Shown: positions 11,516-24,325 of the stretch, one piece after another
Numbering within the stretch: the first letter of the stretch is position 1
Layout: every line of letters begins with the position of its first letter
From: Whalleya microplaca
Lineage: Eukaryota > Ascomycota > Sordariomycetes > Xylariales > Xylariaceae
NCBI GenBank assembly: GCA_022497155.1
Contig: MU385753.1
Location: 399,668-463,667, forward strand
Direction of reading: 5' to 3'
Length of the DNA stretch: 64,000 bases
Position numbers and translations under genes: made by a program
The notes under the pieces: generated by a model
The model's input: the letters and a program-made list of their open reading frames with translations, nothing else
Told to the model about the DNA's origin: nothing
The model's database searches: none

Positions 11516-13795
11516 TGAAGCGGATCAAACACCTCCCAGATATACTGTAGGGAGGAAGTTTTGCCCCTGGGGTAGGATGGCGAGAGTAAGAAATGACGAC
11601 GGGTGCTACTCACAGCGACGGAGAGAAGTCAACACACCCATTAGGTGGTTGCCGAGCAGGGCACGTAGTCTCTCCTGGGTGTCAGGATCAAACAGACTAA
11701 GTCGCCTAATCATGGTTCTACAGGCAGTTTACTTCGGATGTGACGAAGGTGTCGAAAAAGGGACCCCCTTTAATAAGTATTTTCCATCCCACCAGGGCCC
11801 TGTTTTTGCTGTACTCTTCACAGCTCCTCTGTCTTCCTCATCGCTCACCATCGCAGGGCCTAGGGCATCTTGCTGGTCCCGTGCCTGAAGTGTTCCAAGT
11901 GGAGAGAAGACGAGACAAGTGTTATAGGGGAGGAGGTGTGCAAGGTCGTCCAAAGAACCGCCGAAGCTTGGCAGCAGGCATCATACTCGTCGAGGATGGC
12001 ATGGCATGGTGACATGCGAACACACGCCAAAGGAGAACATGTAGACGATGAAGAAGCAGTGTAAGAACAAGACAGCGAGGGCCATTATGTGTACCATGTC
12101 GGGAGTTGGGAATCAGGGGCCGCACCAAATGTGCGTCATCCCAGCGGCCTCGCACGCCGGCCCCGGGAGAGCCTAGGTCCAAGGAGAGAGGAGTCCCGCG
12201 GAACGGTCCAAGTTCCGAGCCTTCTAGAGATCATCCGGGTAGTTCGAGCCCACGGAACTACAAACCCACGCAACTGGCGGAGAAGGAAGAGAGGAACCTC
12301 TCAAAGTCCGAGATCGACATCCATGAAACGGAACCCTGCGTGCGGGACAACGGGGGTCAGCTCAAAGTGCTTAGATTTCCATGCCCGATATCAATAAATT
12401 TCACGTACCTTAGGTAGATCGCTTATAAAGGCCCTACATAGTATGTGGTGACTGGAACGCCTCCACCAGCCCGAGGCACGGTCTATGCAAGCGCGATATG
12501 TATGACACGCTGGAATTGCTCGCCGGGTCTATATCCATACACACAAAATGGCGGGCTTTGAGAACCGGTGACTAGGTCGAGGGAGAGCATGAAGGTGAAG
12601 GGGACAAAGAGGAAGAAGGATTGGAACGGAAGAAAGGATTCTCCCTTCCCATTTGCGCCTCCTGGATGAGACTATTCGTCAGCTTGGTTATGCCACGATA
12701 ACTGTAATAATCATCACAGCAACACTTACGCTGCGCTGTCTGCATTCGACATAAGCAAGCTATCCGTGGTATTCGGAAGAAAGCGTTTTTTCTTCACTGC
12801 CTTACACTGAATGCTGGCGCTGCGCGATGAATCGTCCTGTTGCCGACTGATGAATAGGCTCGAAGGGTTTCTACCCTACAAAGAAAGCGGAAGGTTAGGT
12901 CCAGGTGACCAGGAGATTGGCCAAGAAGGGCGAGAATATAGCGGAGACATCAAAGATGAGGCCGGAGTGAAGTCAAGGAAGATAGAGAAGATAAGGAAGA
13001 CAGAGAAGACGAGGAAGACGGAGAAGATGAGGAAGACAGAGAAGATGAGGGAGAGAAAGAAGATGAGAGAGAGAGGGAAGACAAGAGAGGAAGAACAGAA
13101 TCATAAACAAAAAGGTTCGCCCAAACCCAAACCTACACAAACCTGCACCTTCTACCCTACAACCCCCTCTCCCAAGCTCCTCTTTCTCCGCCCATCAACA
13201 GAGTATCCCACCCCTTCTGCCCTTCCACCGCACAAGACAGACAGGAACAACTCCTTATCTACGCAGAAGACAACCACAACCCCAAGCAAGCGAACTACGA
13301 CCCAAACCAAACCATACACGAACGTCACATTCACGCATAGAAGGTACATCATGTATCGTCATAAACCTTGAGAGACCCAGACAGGTCCAACCTTGAAATT
13401 AGTCTACTAAGAAGAAATGCCTATGTACCTAACCCTGCTGTGTGTACCTACCTACCTTCTCTTCTCGCCACCGCCCATCCATCCCGCTATGTATGCACAA
13501 GGAGAAAGAGAAACGGGTCTGGCGACCGCTCAAATAGGGAAAAGGGGAAGGGGGAAAGAGCCTTTTTATATTTGCTCGGAGCACACACACACACACCGAA
13601 TATTTCCATACACTCCAAAGGCCAAACCCGACCATGCTGTAACCATGCAACAAAAAAAGAATTAGGGGATATCATAGTAAAAGGTGGAATAATAATCACG
13701 ATCCAAGCCAGAAATATCGTGACAGCAAAAAAAGAAAAAAAAAACCCCGAGCTGTTTAGCCCGAGCATGAGCATAGGCCGGAGATTGAGACCAGT
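11516..13795. other. Gene-poor stretch before the 3' end of the VNX1-type gene
   Basis: Many mutually overlapping frames, none with a recognised domain. A minus-strand block at about 11930-12100 has a hydrophobic run and KLRRFFGR, faintly like fungal membrane-acyltransferase relatives, but it is interrupted and I do not call it. The last part contains poly(A)/poly(T)-rich sequence consistent with the 3' UTR of the exchanger gene. Confidence 0.4.
12965..13100. repeat. Purine-rich low-complexity tract
   Basis: Degenerate tandem units of the type AAGA(T/C)(A/G)AGGAAGACAGAG give a Lys/Arg/Glu-rich translation on the plus strand. The apparent 186-codon frame around it is a by-product of this composition, not evidence of a gene. 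Confidence 0.8.
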
Positions 13796-16700
13796 CTAGA
13801 ATGCTTGCCCGCTGGTCCCTCGGCCGATGGTCTTGTAGGTATTCCACACACCATCCGCGCCAAGGGTGTCGAATCGGCTCGCGCCCATGCCCATCTGGCC
13901 ATCTGTGTACCCAGAGAAGTAGAATCCAACAATGACGACCAAGTAGGACAGAATCAGAATGCTGCCCTTGAAGTAGTTGCTTTTCCCTTCGCCGTACATA
14001 TAACTCAGCATGAACACACATAAAATGACGGTCACCATATCCCATTGTGGAAACAATAGACTGAAGGTGTAGCGTGCTGGATCTGAGTCGGGTCCTGACG
14101 GTGTCATCGGGTAGACCGCAGAGAAGAAGACCAATGCTGGGATTTGAAGAAGGCAGACTTGAAGCGCATATGCAGAACCGATTTCCATGGATAGGGCAAT
14201 ATTTCCATTCATCGCGAAAGAGATAGCGTTCTGTAAACTGTGATTAGCTTTTGAATTATCCAAAGATGCAGTGATTTGCTTACCAAGAATTCAGTGGTGT
14301 TTGGTACCAGAGCAAACAGTGTGATACCTAGGAACTTCGGATCAACGGCGTAGTTGTCCAACACTACATCCACTGTGTCAACCAAGATCTCGGCGACAAT
14401 GGCGTAAAGAATGGTAGCCCCTAATAAGATGACTGAACTCTTCATTCTACTCCAATTCGGAGCATCATGCCCACCGTGACCGGCACCCTGAGCATGCTCT
14501 CCAGCTTCCTCGAAGTCGGGAAAGGTGCTGGCGCGGATTGGTGTAGGGCGCGCTGCCGAACTGCTAGCTTCTGCGCTGGATGGTTGCGTGTATAGTCGAC
14601 GTGGAACTCGCGCGTCGCGAGCGGCAATAGCGGCTGCGGTAGCGGCTAACTCCGTGACACCACGGACTAGGTCGTTGTTCTCGGCATCAGAAAAGCCCGG
14701 AAGGTGGACATTGGATCGCATGCCACCCAAGCCACTTCCGGGGCTCTTGGGAGGAACCATGTGCGGTGTTTGCATAGCGCCGTTTGGTGGAATCACACCG
14801 GATGGCTGACGCGAATGGCGGGCTTCTTCTCTGCCCAGCAATCCAACGTGCTTCAACGATTGACCTAAGATACGCTTATACAGATTGCTGTCTCGAATGT
14901 CGGCACCGCTTGCATCGGCAATGTTACGCACTTCGGAAAGTCGAGCTGCGCTCTGCTGGGCTTCTTCATGCTTCTTCTCGTCTATCTCGCTGTTCCAGAT
15001 AACGGCAGCATGGGTTCGTAGGGTAAACCATAAACCAATGATATACGACAAGAAGAGAAGGATAGCAGCCATGTAGCAGAATGGACGTACAGCATCGATG
15101 TAAAAACGATCGTCGAGGGCTGGCACTTGTGAATAGTAACAACGGCGACAATCTCGTTCACTCGACCCTATGAAGTCGGTACAATTCTGACATCGAAGTT
15201 CATGGGTGCCATAGATCTGGTAGAACAGCGTCGGGCCGAATGCCGCAATAACGGCGAAGAGAAGCATCGTTGACGTGACACCGGCGGATCTGGCATTGAA
15301 GCGTTGCGTCTTGCGCTTGATAGCGCCAAAACACATGGACAGCCCAGGCAAGAAGAGAATACCAGCGAAAATACTCCCGATGATACTGCCTTCAACAAGC
15401 TGACCTTTACCATCCTTCAGAGCAACGCAGTATAGGAAGACTTCTACGAGAGTCGAGAAAAAGGCATTGATCGCCGCACCTAGGCCCATAGAGGACTGTG
15501 CTGAAATGGAAGCGACGGCCTGCCCAATGAAGTATGCCAGAGGAATGATGGAAAACAATCCGGCCACGAACAGGAAGCCTGGTGAGGTCAAGAAGTTGTC
15601 AAAGTGAAGAACGCCTTCGAGAACGATCCAGTCGAAAATGACCAACATGACCACAGCCATGAGGTTAATGAGGAAAATGTTGGTCCCGTCGACCGTATAC
15701 TTCCAATATTTCGAACCGACGGCCCGGTAGGTGCAGAGCAGGATCGATGAATAGCGACCATCAGCGGTTCTTGCGATGCTCATATCGGACTCGAAGGACA
15801 GAGCCAGTGGATGCCTTCGAAGATGATCGAAGAGGAGGTGCGTAGCCTTGCCCATCGGGATCCAGAAGACCATGAACCAACAGATGGCAGACACTATGAG
15901 AAGGGACGGCGTAAGGAGGCCCCAGAAGAAGATAAAGAAGATGACACGTCCAATATTCCATTGCCCTCGGCCAAAGAGGCGTCTCTTTAGCTGTCGTCCT
16001 TGATCATCCGGATGATCAAAGCGACCTGAACGGCCCAGCAGGCTATCCGTCTCACTGGGCTCAGAGTCGATACTTCTCCTTGATCGACCCACGATGGACC
16101 GGTTCCGTTCAGGGCCAAAGAAGAGTCTTCCGTATTCCAGATCTCCGCTCTGCCATTGCTCATATTCACTAATACTTCGCCCCTCACCTTGATCTTCATC
16201 TAGATAGGCCTCATCTCGCTCGAGACGGACAAACTTCCCAAAGGGATAGAATAGATAGCCAGCAAGACCCCAGAGTACGCGGCCATATTCCCTCCCGCTA
16301 GGAGCTGCTGCAAATATGAAACAGGCTATCGCACCAAGGGCAGCAAAGGAGGCCATCCACCAGCCAAAGGCCAATGTCCATATGATGTTGAAGAATAGCA
16401 ACCAGCTACTAACTCGTCCTCCGGGCGAGGAATGGATGTCACCCTCGGCAGTTTTCTGGACGGATCGGTCCTTCTTGTACAATGCAGGTTTCCAGATCCT
16501 TATACCAAAAGGATGTGTCTCGTTGATAGCCTGCTGACGGTCTTTCAATGTGAAGCTCTCGGCCTCGCTGATGTTATCATCGTCGTCGTCGTCATCATCG
16601 AGTATATCGGACCCAGGTGGCGCGTCCTGCAATGCGTCTTCCTCAACCGGCTCGATTCGCGATTGGGAGGGCTGTTCCTCTTCGTCTTCTTCTATCCGTT

Positions 16701-17413
16701 CTTCGATGTCCTCCTCATCCGGGCCGTTGCTACGGCTCGAATGCACCCGAGACAGAGCTGGCGCGGCCATGGACCGCCGGCGCATCGTAGACGACTGCCT
16801 ACCCGCTTCGTTATATGAGAAGCTCTGTTGCCTCCCGGTGGCATCGTTTCCCACTTCGTTTATATCGTCGTCTGTCGAGAAGACCTCGCCGCGATGGGGG
16901 GCTTGGGTGTTGGAAGAGGCTCGACGTGGCATAGGGGGCTTCTTAGGGCGCTGTCGGCCACGGTCCGGCAAGGGTGAACGAGGCTGCTGGGTGCCGGTTC
17001 GCGAGTGGGCACGTTCATGGGCAGAAGGTTCTCCCAAATACTGCCCGCCGGCAGCGGGCGGAGGTGGCGGAGGTGACTGAAGGGTGCCTAGCAGCGTATA
17101 AGTTAGCTTGGATTGGCGCAAATGCCGGATGACATGACATCAAGCCGCCAGCCGTCTGTCAGAAATAAAGTGAAATAGAGTTTCTGCAGGTTCCCTAGGC
17201 AGCGACTAGTTCGGTAGAGAAGCCAAAGTTTGTTCGACGATAGCACGTACCATAAGATTGGTCGGGTCTCCTCCGCACAGTCTCAGTGGATTGGTAGCTT
17301 TCTGGAAACACGTCGTCTCTGGGATCCCTGTTCTCGCGTCGACTGGGAGCCTGTCGCGTATCGGTGGGCGAGGGTGTGGTAGAGCCGTCGTCATCCTGGG
17401 AGTGAGGATCCAT
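13796..17413 (-). CDS. VNX1: Vacuolar cation/H+ exchanger of the CAX type II family (VNX1-like)
   Basis: This is a membrane antiporter expected to move Na+/K+ (or Ca2+) into the vacuole against protons. I read exons 17413-17251, 17087-14284 and 14230-13796, giving 1133 residues. The first intron (163 bp) has donor GTACGT, branch GCTAAC and acceptor CTAG, and rejoins SYG|TLQSPPPPPPA. The second is 53 bp. The N-terminal ~230 residues are disordered, with a Pro run, a Glu-rich stretch and a run of eight Asp. A first membrane cluster follows, then a central exchanger half with FFSTLVEVFLYCVALKDGKG, then a Cys-rich lumenal loop (RCQNC...CRRCYYS). A second half has LVPNTTEFLNAISFAMNGNIALSMEIGSA in the joined exons. 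These are the two inverted alpha-repeats with their acidic residues. It is somewhat longer than the yeast protein, as in other filamentous fungi. Substrate preference cannot be read from sequence. Confidence 0.92.
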
Positions 17414-20400
17414 TGCCGGCTGGGGGCACAGGACGCCCTCGTACGACTGTACGACGACTGGACAATGACACGAAGCTTTCAGCTAGCAGGCTAGATGGCC
17501 TGGTGGCATGTGAAAGCAGGTTCAGGTGCAAGATGTGAGACAGAATACACGGGGGAAAATAATATCTTTTTTTCTCTCTCTTAAAACTTCGGGTTGGACA
17601 GCAGACCAGAAGTGGTCGCGTCGGCTTACTGACCTACTCGGCTTCGACGGGCGAGTCGGAGCTGAGAAGGACGAAGAGAAGCGGCCTCAGTACAGATGTA
17701 CGGAGTAGTTAGAAGCTTGGAAGAATGCGGGAGGGTGAGATATTGTATCCAACCTGCAGATCTAGCGTGTTAAGAGGTTGTATGTTGCTGCATCATTTCC
17801 CACCTGCAAACCCCGATGCGGAGATGTCTAATAAACAAGATGGGGACTTTCCGCTTTCTTTTTTCTTTTTTTCTAACTTACATATACATCTGGTACGTAG
17901 AGGTAATGTAAGTTATGGCAAGGCAGAAGGAATGACGGGACGCGCAATGCAACCTATGCAAAATGATGCAGTGCCAGTGCGACGGGAAGGAGGGTAGTAC
18001 AAAATACTTCCTAAATGCACTTCGAAGAAAGATTGACTCGATTCGGTTGCACCTACTTCGATATTCCTCCTACCTATGCCAGTCAGATCAGATTGCAGAT
18101 GACGGATATCACGAACATTAGCAGGTCCCAGGTGATCGTCTATTCTGTAGCGGAGGGCTTGTTTACGATAAATCAGGCATAACACCCTTGCCGCCCTGAA
18201 CGTCCAAACGTCCGAACGTCAATCGGACAGGCAAGGCCCCGTATTTTCACAATTATATACGCAAAACTACCTAGACAGCTAGGCTAGTTACTACATAGGC
18301 TCTGTAAGCCCCGCGAGATCCCCCAATAAGATGCTCTCCCTAGTCCTAGAAATTACGGTTTCTTTATCTTTCGCGACGATTCATGCCAACCAGCATTCTC
18401 ATCTATAAAGTCGTATACAACTAAATTTTGAAAATATGGAACGTTGAATGGTTGAAGACTGAGGGTTAAAATCACCTAAGTAGGCAATAATGTGATTGAG
18501 GCTGGTTCTCTGTCTACTCCTATCTTGGCCCACGACTTTTAATAAAGTCGATTAGCCCCCTTTATGTTACCCTTCTTGAGAAAACCACCTGTGCATCTGC
18601 TCTTCTCTATTTTCTTCAATGACAAATTGACTTCATTTGTGACAACTTGTATTACGTCTTCAGCTTGGCTAGAAGAGACGTAATTGAAACCAATGAGGCC
18701 ACCCTTTTAGGCCAAACACTCAGCAACAACCAGATGGAGGATTGTCTCCTAAGACATTGAAGATTGGTAGATGTAAACATGATTTCACTCTTGGTTTGCC
18801 TACTTAGGGCACACATTGCATTAGAGCAATTGTTCTTTCTTCCCTCTCTGTTCCAGTTTTAGCGAAGATTTTGATCACGAGATATAGCCAAATATCGGTC
18901 AAAGTATCTATAAGTCCTAGGTAGCTTCAACAAGCCATCTAGTACCTTTGACAGATATTTACAGAATAAGTTTCCTCTAGATGGTCGACCCACGTATGAG
19001 AATATACATAGATTGAAGAATAGATCGAAGGCTACTGCCTAACTCGCTGAGACGGAATGTAAACGGTATCGCCAGTCCACAAGCTTCACATCTACGGATG
19101 ACAGATCATGACGGGTTCTCAATAGAATTTCCGGCGTAACAAATCAGCTACTACATCAGCAGCAGATTATTTCTTTATGCGCGTGCTTCATTGACCACTT
19201 ACAGATGTTTATCATCTGAGAAGATACATTGGACAGAAACTCTGCCGCGGAGAGACTGAGAATAAAAATAAAAATAAACACATGTTGTTCTACATTTCTC
19301 ACGTTAAAAATCTTAGATAACTTCCATACGAAAACAGAATTATCCGGTTCGTCAAGAACATCAGTCTCTCGATACATCTATAATAGACCTAGACTTACAC
19401 GAGGGATGTACATCCTTAACTTTCAGTCAATATCTGATTATTGTGAGCATGATATTAGCGTAGTGTAATGAGACACTAGTCGAATGGACAACCTCTCGGT
19501 TCAAGAGAAGGTAATATCTATATTGTGAGAGCTACTTCGATTGTTTGATCTATTCACCCTAGCCCTGTTTGGTTGAGTTATGTTGGCCATGTTCATGTAT
19601 AAGTGGACGACTGAGCCATACATACGAAGACTGGAAAGGGGTCTTGGAGGCTTCTGAGGGTTTTATGGAAGACATTGGCTTACTAGCTTCCTAACTAACA
19701 AATGCATTTCTTAGTAGCTTATAGCGAAGCTTCTTGCATATCACTCAGGGGTTGGATCTTGTAAGTCGAGCAACTGTTTGTTACGGTATGTTTACGGTAA
19801 GTGATTATGTAAAGCCGAGCGAGCCAAGCTGAAACTAAAGCAGCATGGTCGGAGTACGTATGCCACTAGAATGCAGCACGGGAAGACCCATCTATTCTGA
19901 TGCTCCTCGTGATTATCTACGGTGATTATCTCATAGGGCCCTTCCCGTCTGGAGAATGCACTATGCAGTATTGTATGGGGCCTCTCGCATAGGGCCCGGC
20001 AACCGCGCGTGGTGAAAAGTAGGTAACGATATCTATCTACAGATAGGTGAAGTCCGAACTGGTACGTAAAACGAAGCATTTCAAAACTCCCTACTTAACC
20101 CCCTCTTCGAGCACCAGAAATATTATATGAAAATTCTGTCATAAATCGCAGACAGGAGTCAACCCAGGCAGAATATCTAATACGGATCACCCAATTAGAC
20201 AAGATGAATTGCTCATCAACTCGACTTTTGCGATGCCAATGGCCGGCGTCGGGTCGTTGCATAGATCCACCGTTTCGTGATGTAGCATCTGGGATTGCAG
20301 GCAAGCAGGGTAGCTTTCGCTTGGATTGGTTTTCTCTTGGCATCTGTCAGTGTTCTAGATTCCAGTCTAGCGGGGAAGGCTTGCATCCGCCTGATGAGGC

Positions 20401-20765
20401 TGTGAGGTCAGTGCTTCCTGTCTTTTACATACAAACCTTGGAATCTGAATTATTAGATAAGATAAGGTAGGTACCTAAGTATAGCCCGGAACTTATTATC
20501 GCCGGAGTTCCGGAACGCGTAGCTGCCACCTGCCTGACCTTACCCTTGTCAGGTCCATCATCGACAGCTGTTTAGCCTCATCAATTCGCTGCCCTTGACT
20601 GATATCAACATTGCGATCCATAACGTTCATCGTCCGCAACCCTCAGTTCACCTCCTCTGGTATCCGAACTACCGCCCGACATTAAATTCATAATTACCCG
20701 ATAATCTTCGACACTTGACCTACAATACATACGACCCCAACTCTTCGCGGAGAGCTCCAGCAACC
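17414..20765. other. 3.3-kb intergenic region, no gene seen
   Basis: Upstream of both VNX1 (minus) and RPT6 (plus), so promoter elements of both must lie here. The middle part (about 18240-19800) is AT-richer and almost free of long frames on either strand. I find no repeat, transposon motif or structured RNA that I can name. Confidence 0.5.
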
Positions 20766-21991
20766 ATGGCGCTCGACAACTACTACCACAATAAGATCGA
20801 GGCGATGAAGTTGGAGATCCTCAAGGGCCAGGCTGTTCTCCGCCGTCTTGAAGCACAACGAAATGATTACAACTCGAGGGTACGGTTACTGCGGGAAGAA
20901 CTAGGTCTTCTGCAGCAGCCCGGATCCTATGTTGGTGAGGTCGTTAAGGTAATGGGTACGAAAAAGGTGTTGGTGAAGGTACATCCAGAAGGAAAATATG
21001 GTACGTGCAAATATATGTCCATGTCTATCTCATTTGGAAGTGCTAATGGCCCGTAGTTGTCGATGTGTCCGACGCCGTGGATATAGCGAAGCTCACAGTC
21101 GGCAAACGAGTTACCCTATTATCTGATTCATACAAGCTCGAAAAGATCCTCCCATCCTCCGTTGACCCTCTCGTATCTCTCATGATGGTAGAGAAGGTGC
21201 CCGACAGTACATACGATATGATCGGTGGACTGGATCAGCAAATCAAGGAGATCAAGGAAGTTATCGAATTAGGTTTGAAGCATCCTGAGCTCTTCGAATC
21301 CCTCGGTATCGCACAACCGAAAGGTGTGCTTCTCTATGGACCCCCTGGAACAGGCAAGACCTTGTTAGCCCGAGCTGTCGCACATCATACCGACTGCAAG
21401 TTTATCCGAGTGTCTGGTTCCGAGCTAGTGCAGAAGTACATCGGTGAGGGTTCGCGCATGGTCCGCGAGCTGTTCGTGATGGCGCGAGAGCACGCACCCT
21501 CGATCATCTTCATGGACGAAATCGACTCCATCGGCTCCTCGCGCGTGGAGGGCTCCTCGGGCGGCGACTCCGAGGTGCAGCGCACGATGCTGGAGCTGCT
21601 CAACCAGCTGGACGGCTTCGAGCCGACCAAGAACATCAAGGTGATCATGGCGACGAACCGGCTGGACATCCTGGACCCGGCGCTGCTGCGGCCGGGGCGC
21701 ATCGACCGCAAGATCGAGTTCCCGCCGCCGTCGGTCGAGGCGCGCGCCGACATCCTGCGCATCCACAGCCGCAAGATGAACCTCACGCGCGGCATCAACC
21801 TCACCAAGATCGCCGAGAAGATGAACGGCTGCTCCGGCGCCGAGCTCAAGGGCGTCTGCACCGAGGCCGGCATGTACGCCCTGCGCGAGCGGCGCGTGCA
21901 CGTCACCCAGGAGGACTTCGAGCTCGCCACCGCCAAGATCCTCAACAAGCACGACGACAAGGAGGTCTCGCTCCAGAAGTTCTGGAAGTAG
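20766..21991 (+). CDS. RPT6: 26S proteasome regulatory ATPase subunit 8
   Basis: One of six AAA+ ATPases of the base of the 19S particle, which unfold substrates and open the 20S gate. Exons 20766-21000 and 21057-21991 flank a 56-bp intron (GTACGT...TGCTAAT...TAG), giving 389 residues, the usual length in filamentous fungi. The start ATG sits in CAACCATGGCG. An upstream in-frame TTG extension is not conserved-looking and is ignored. Visible are an N-terminal coiled coil ([11 protein letters not shown]...LRREELGLL-type heptads), an OB region, Walker A GPPGTGKT near residue 173, Walker [12 protein letters not shown] near 228, the second region of homology [20 protein letters not shown], and the C-terminal FWK tail. 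Base composition of the third codon position changes sharply to very GC-rich from about 21440 to the stop, while the protein stays fully conserved. Confidence 0.98.
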
Positions 21992-23218
21992 ACTGCTGGC
22001 TGGCTTTGTTGCGGGGGTTGGGGGGTTGTGGTATCTCGATATTCTGGTGGGAAAGGGGTGGCAATGATGCGGTCCTCGCTTTCGACCACGCGCTTCTGCG
22101 TGGTGCCGGTGGTTTAGGTCGGAATCCTGGCGGATTCGAGATACTCGTTTGTAAAGTGTACAATACCTTAGAGCGGCGAAGAGACATGAAGCCTATGAAA
22201 CCGAAGGCTTGTTATTTTGGATTCGTTTGAAGTCGTGACACTTATTTCCGTATCGTTGCTTGCACTCGTCGTGGAGACCCGTAATGCTTTTTCGCTATGA
22301 CTACCTTCTGGTATCCTAAGCTAATATGTCTTACATGCATTATTATGATACATAAGGTCCTCTCACTTGTTGGAGTCCTTCTATTGGTATGGTTTGTAGT
22401 AGATGGTTCTGAAAGCGTATTAATGTCAGTCTCGAGTCGGATCATGTCCTCTCATCTACGGCTCCCTAAGCTGCGAGGAATTTGAAGCCAGAATCTTAGT
22501 CTACTCTTGATCTACATCTATGGATTGAGATTCTACGTCCCCTCGAAATTGAATGTAATCAATGAACATATGGCCTTCATACACATGTATCACCATTTCC
22601 AAGGACCCAGGCCCATTTCTCAGGCCCCTAGTAATGTCCACTAACTCTCCTGATTATACATGAATATAGACATAATTCCTTATTCTCGCTCATCGCATTC
22701 TTCATGGGCGTAATTCTGGAGATTTTAGAAATCTTATACCTGTATTATCATGATATGGTTTACTGAGATTGCGGACATCCTCTGCTACGATGAATCAAGG
22801 GGCAAGGTGAAATTTTTTTGATATAGGGGGGCATACTGATACACCATACACATACATTATCTGAAGACTGACGATTGATATTAGACTACCCCATCATAGT
22901 TCTTTTTGTCTGTATATAACGCTGAAGATATTCCCGTTTACTTCCCTCACATACCTACACCGTTTGACTTAGTTCACATGGTCCAGCTCACCTGTAGGGC
23001 CATACACATATTCACGCCGAAAAAGGGGGCCGAGCCGTGCAAGATTCATTATAAGGCTTACTCTCTCGCTAGTATACTCACCGTAAGCGAGGAACAAAAC
23101 AAACGCTAGCATTACAGTCTAAGGAACCATGAGACTGCTGACTAACTTACACATATACGCATCTGTTCTCTTCTCACAGTAAACTTGAACATCTACAAGA
23201 GCTTATGCGAGACTGATG

Positions 23219-23241
23219 TATATATATATATATATATATAA
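23219..23241. repeat. (TA)n microsatellite
   Basis: About eleven TA units in non-coding sequence. Confidence 0.9.
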
Positions 23242-23464
23242 GAGCCATCACACACCTACAAATCCCAACCGTATACCTCGCTACTGAAGCTATCCTAATC
23301 CCAAGGTTTTTGGGACCATACTGTATAATATCTACCGAGTTAGGTTCCATATTATTCATGTCGCGTCGAGTTGATAGTCAACATCATGCTTCTTAAACCA
23401 AACCGTATACATCACAACTGACAACCCACAACCAACAGCACAACATACATTCAACTAACAAGTA

Positions 23465-23508
23465 GGCAGAATTAAGCAGAATTAAGCAGAATCAAGCAGC
23501 ATCAAGCA
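23465..23508. repeat. Short tandem repeat, 10-11-bp unit
   Basis: Four degenerating copies of GCAGAATTAA-type units (GCAGAATTAA, GCAGAATTAA, GCAGAATCAA, GCAGCATCAA) in tandem. Confidence 0.85.
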
Positions 23509-24054
23509 TCGACAAGGTAATAGACAGAATTCAATTTATTTCTCAGCCCCGGAGTCAGGGAAGCCAGTAATGCACCCACCGACTCACTCGTTCACTGGCA
23601 AGCAAGCCGGCGTTACGTTACGTGACGATATCGTATGCCGCAGTAGCAGCAGCAGCACCTCCACCTTCTATCGTACATTTAAAAATGCGCGCGTGTGTGT
23701 GCTGTCCCTCTTCTTCTTCCCCCCCTCGTCCTCATCAAAATCACAGGCTATGTAATAATGTTCAGCCCCCCTTTTGCTTCCCTCACTCGCTCCCTCTCTC
23801 TTTTCTTATCCTTCTTCATCTTGTAATAACTCTCTTCAACAACAATGTTGCCGCAATGCATTTATGCGTGTGTGTTCGCGCTTCTCTAGCCGAATGGAAA
23901 ACCGTCCAAAAAAAAAAAAAACATAAAAAAACAAAAGAGGAGTAATTAAAAAAACAACCAAAAAACCCGAAAATCAGAGTATGCCGTTATGCCGTGATCC
24001 CCGAAACGCCAGTGGGCGTGCCAAATAATAGTCCCTTATGAACACCAGTTGCCT

Positions 24055-24055
24055 A

Positions 24056-24088
<33 letters not shown>
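24055..24088. repeat. (CCTG)n microsatellite
   Basis: Seven to eight tandem CCTG units in the 3' flank of the phosphatase gene. On the minus strand this reads as a Gln/Ala/Gly/Arg-rich phantom frame. Confidence 0.92.
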
Positions 24089-24325
24089 GTGCCTACCTGC
24101 CCACCTGATAAGCCAGCCAGCCGACCAGCTGGTAGTGATGGTGGCTTGCTGGTTCCGCTGGAATGAATGCTGTGCAGATGCAAACGCCGACGAATGCGTG
24201 TTCTGTGAGCCTTTTCCTCCCTCGCCCCCTCTCCCCTGGATAGATAGATGCTAACCCTCTCGTCCCATCAACAATCAGTCTGGTATAATGTGCGTGACCC
24301 CGATCTTTATTTTTTTTCACGATAT

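Larger units (their letters stand above)
21992..24325. other. Intergenic between RPT6 and the phosphatase, no gene seen
   Basis: The 3' flanks of two convergent genes. It contains simple repeats listed separately and A-rich stretches (about 23910-23970) that fit 3' UTR or polyadenylation sequence. No frame is supported. Confidence 0.5.

Noticed and set aside
11922..12182. Minus-strand block with KLRRFFGR suggesting a wax-synthase-like membrane protein
   Set aside because: The match is a few residues, the neighbouring text is interrupted, and no HxxxD-type or further membrane blocks are found.
12811..13371. 186-codon plus-strand frame rich in Lys/Arg/Glu
   Set aside because: It arises from a purine-rich tandem tract followed by a Thr/Pro-rich simple sequence; no domain or splice structure.
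21385..22089. 234- and 175-codon minus-strand frames across RPT6
   Set aside because: Antisense of a certain gene; long only because of the GC-rich third positions.
23460..24090. Short direct repeats considered as a CRISPR-like or satellite array
   Set aside because: Units are short, contiguous and degenerate without spacers; ordinary microsatellites in a eukaryotic genome.
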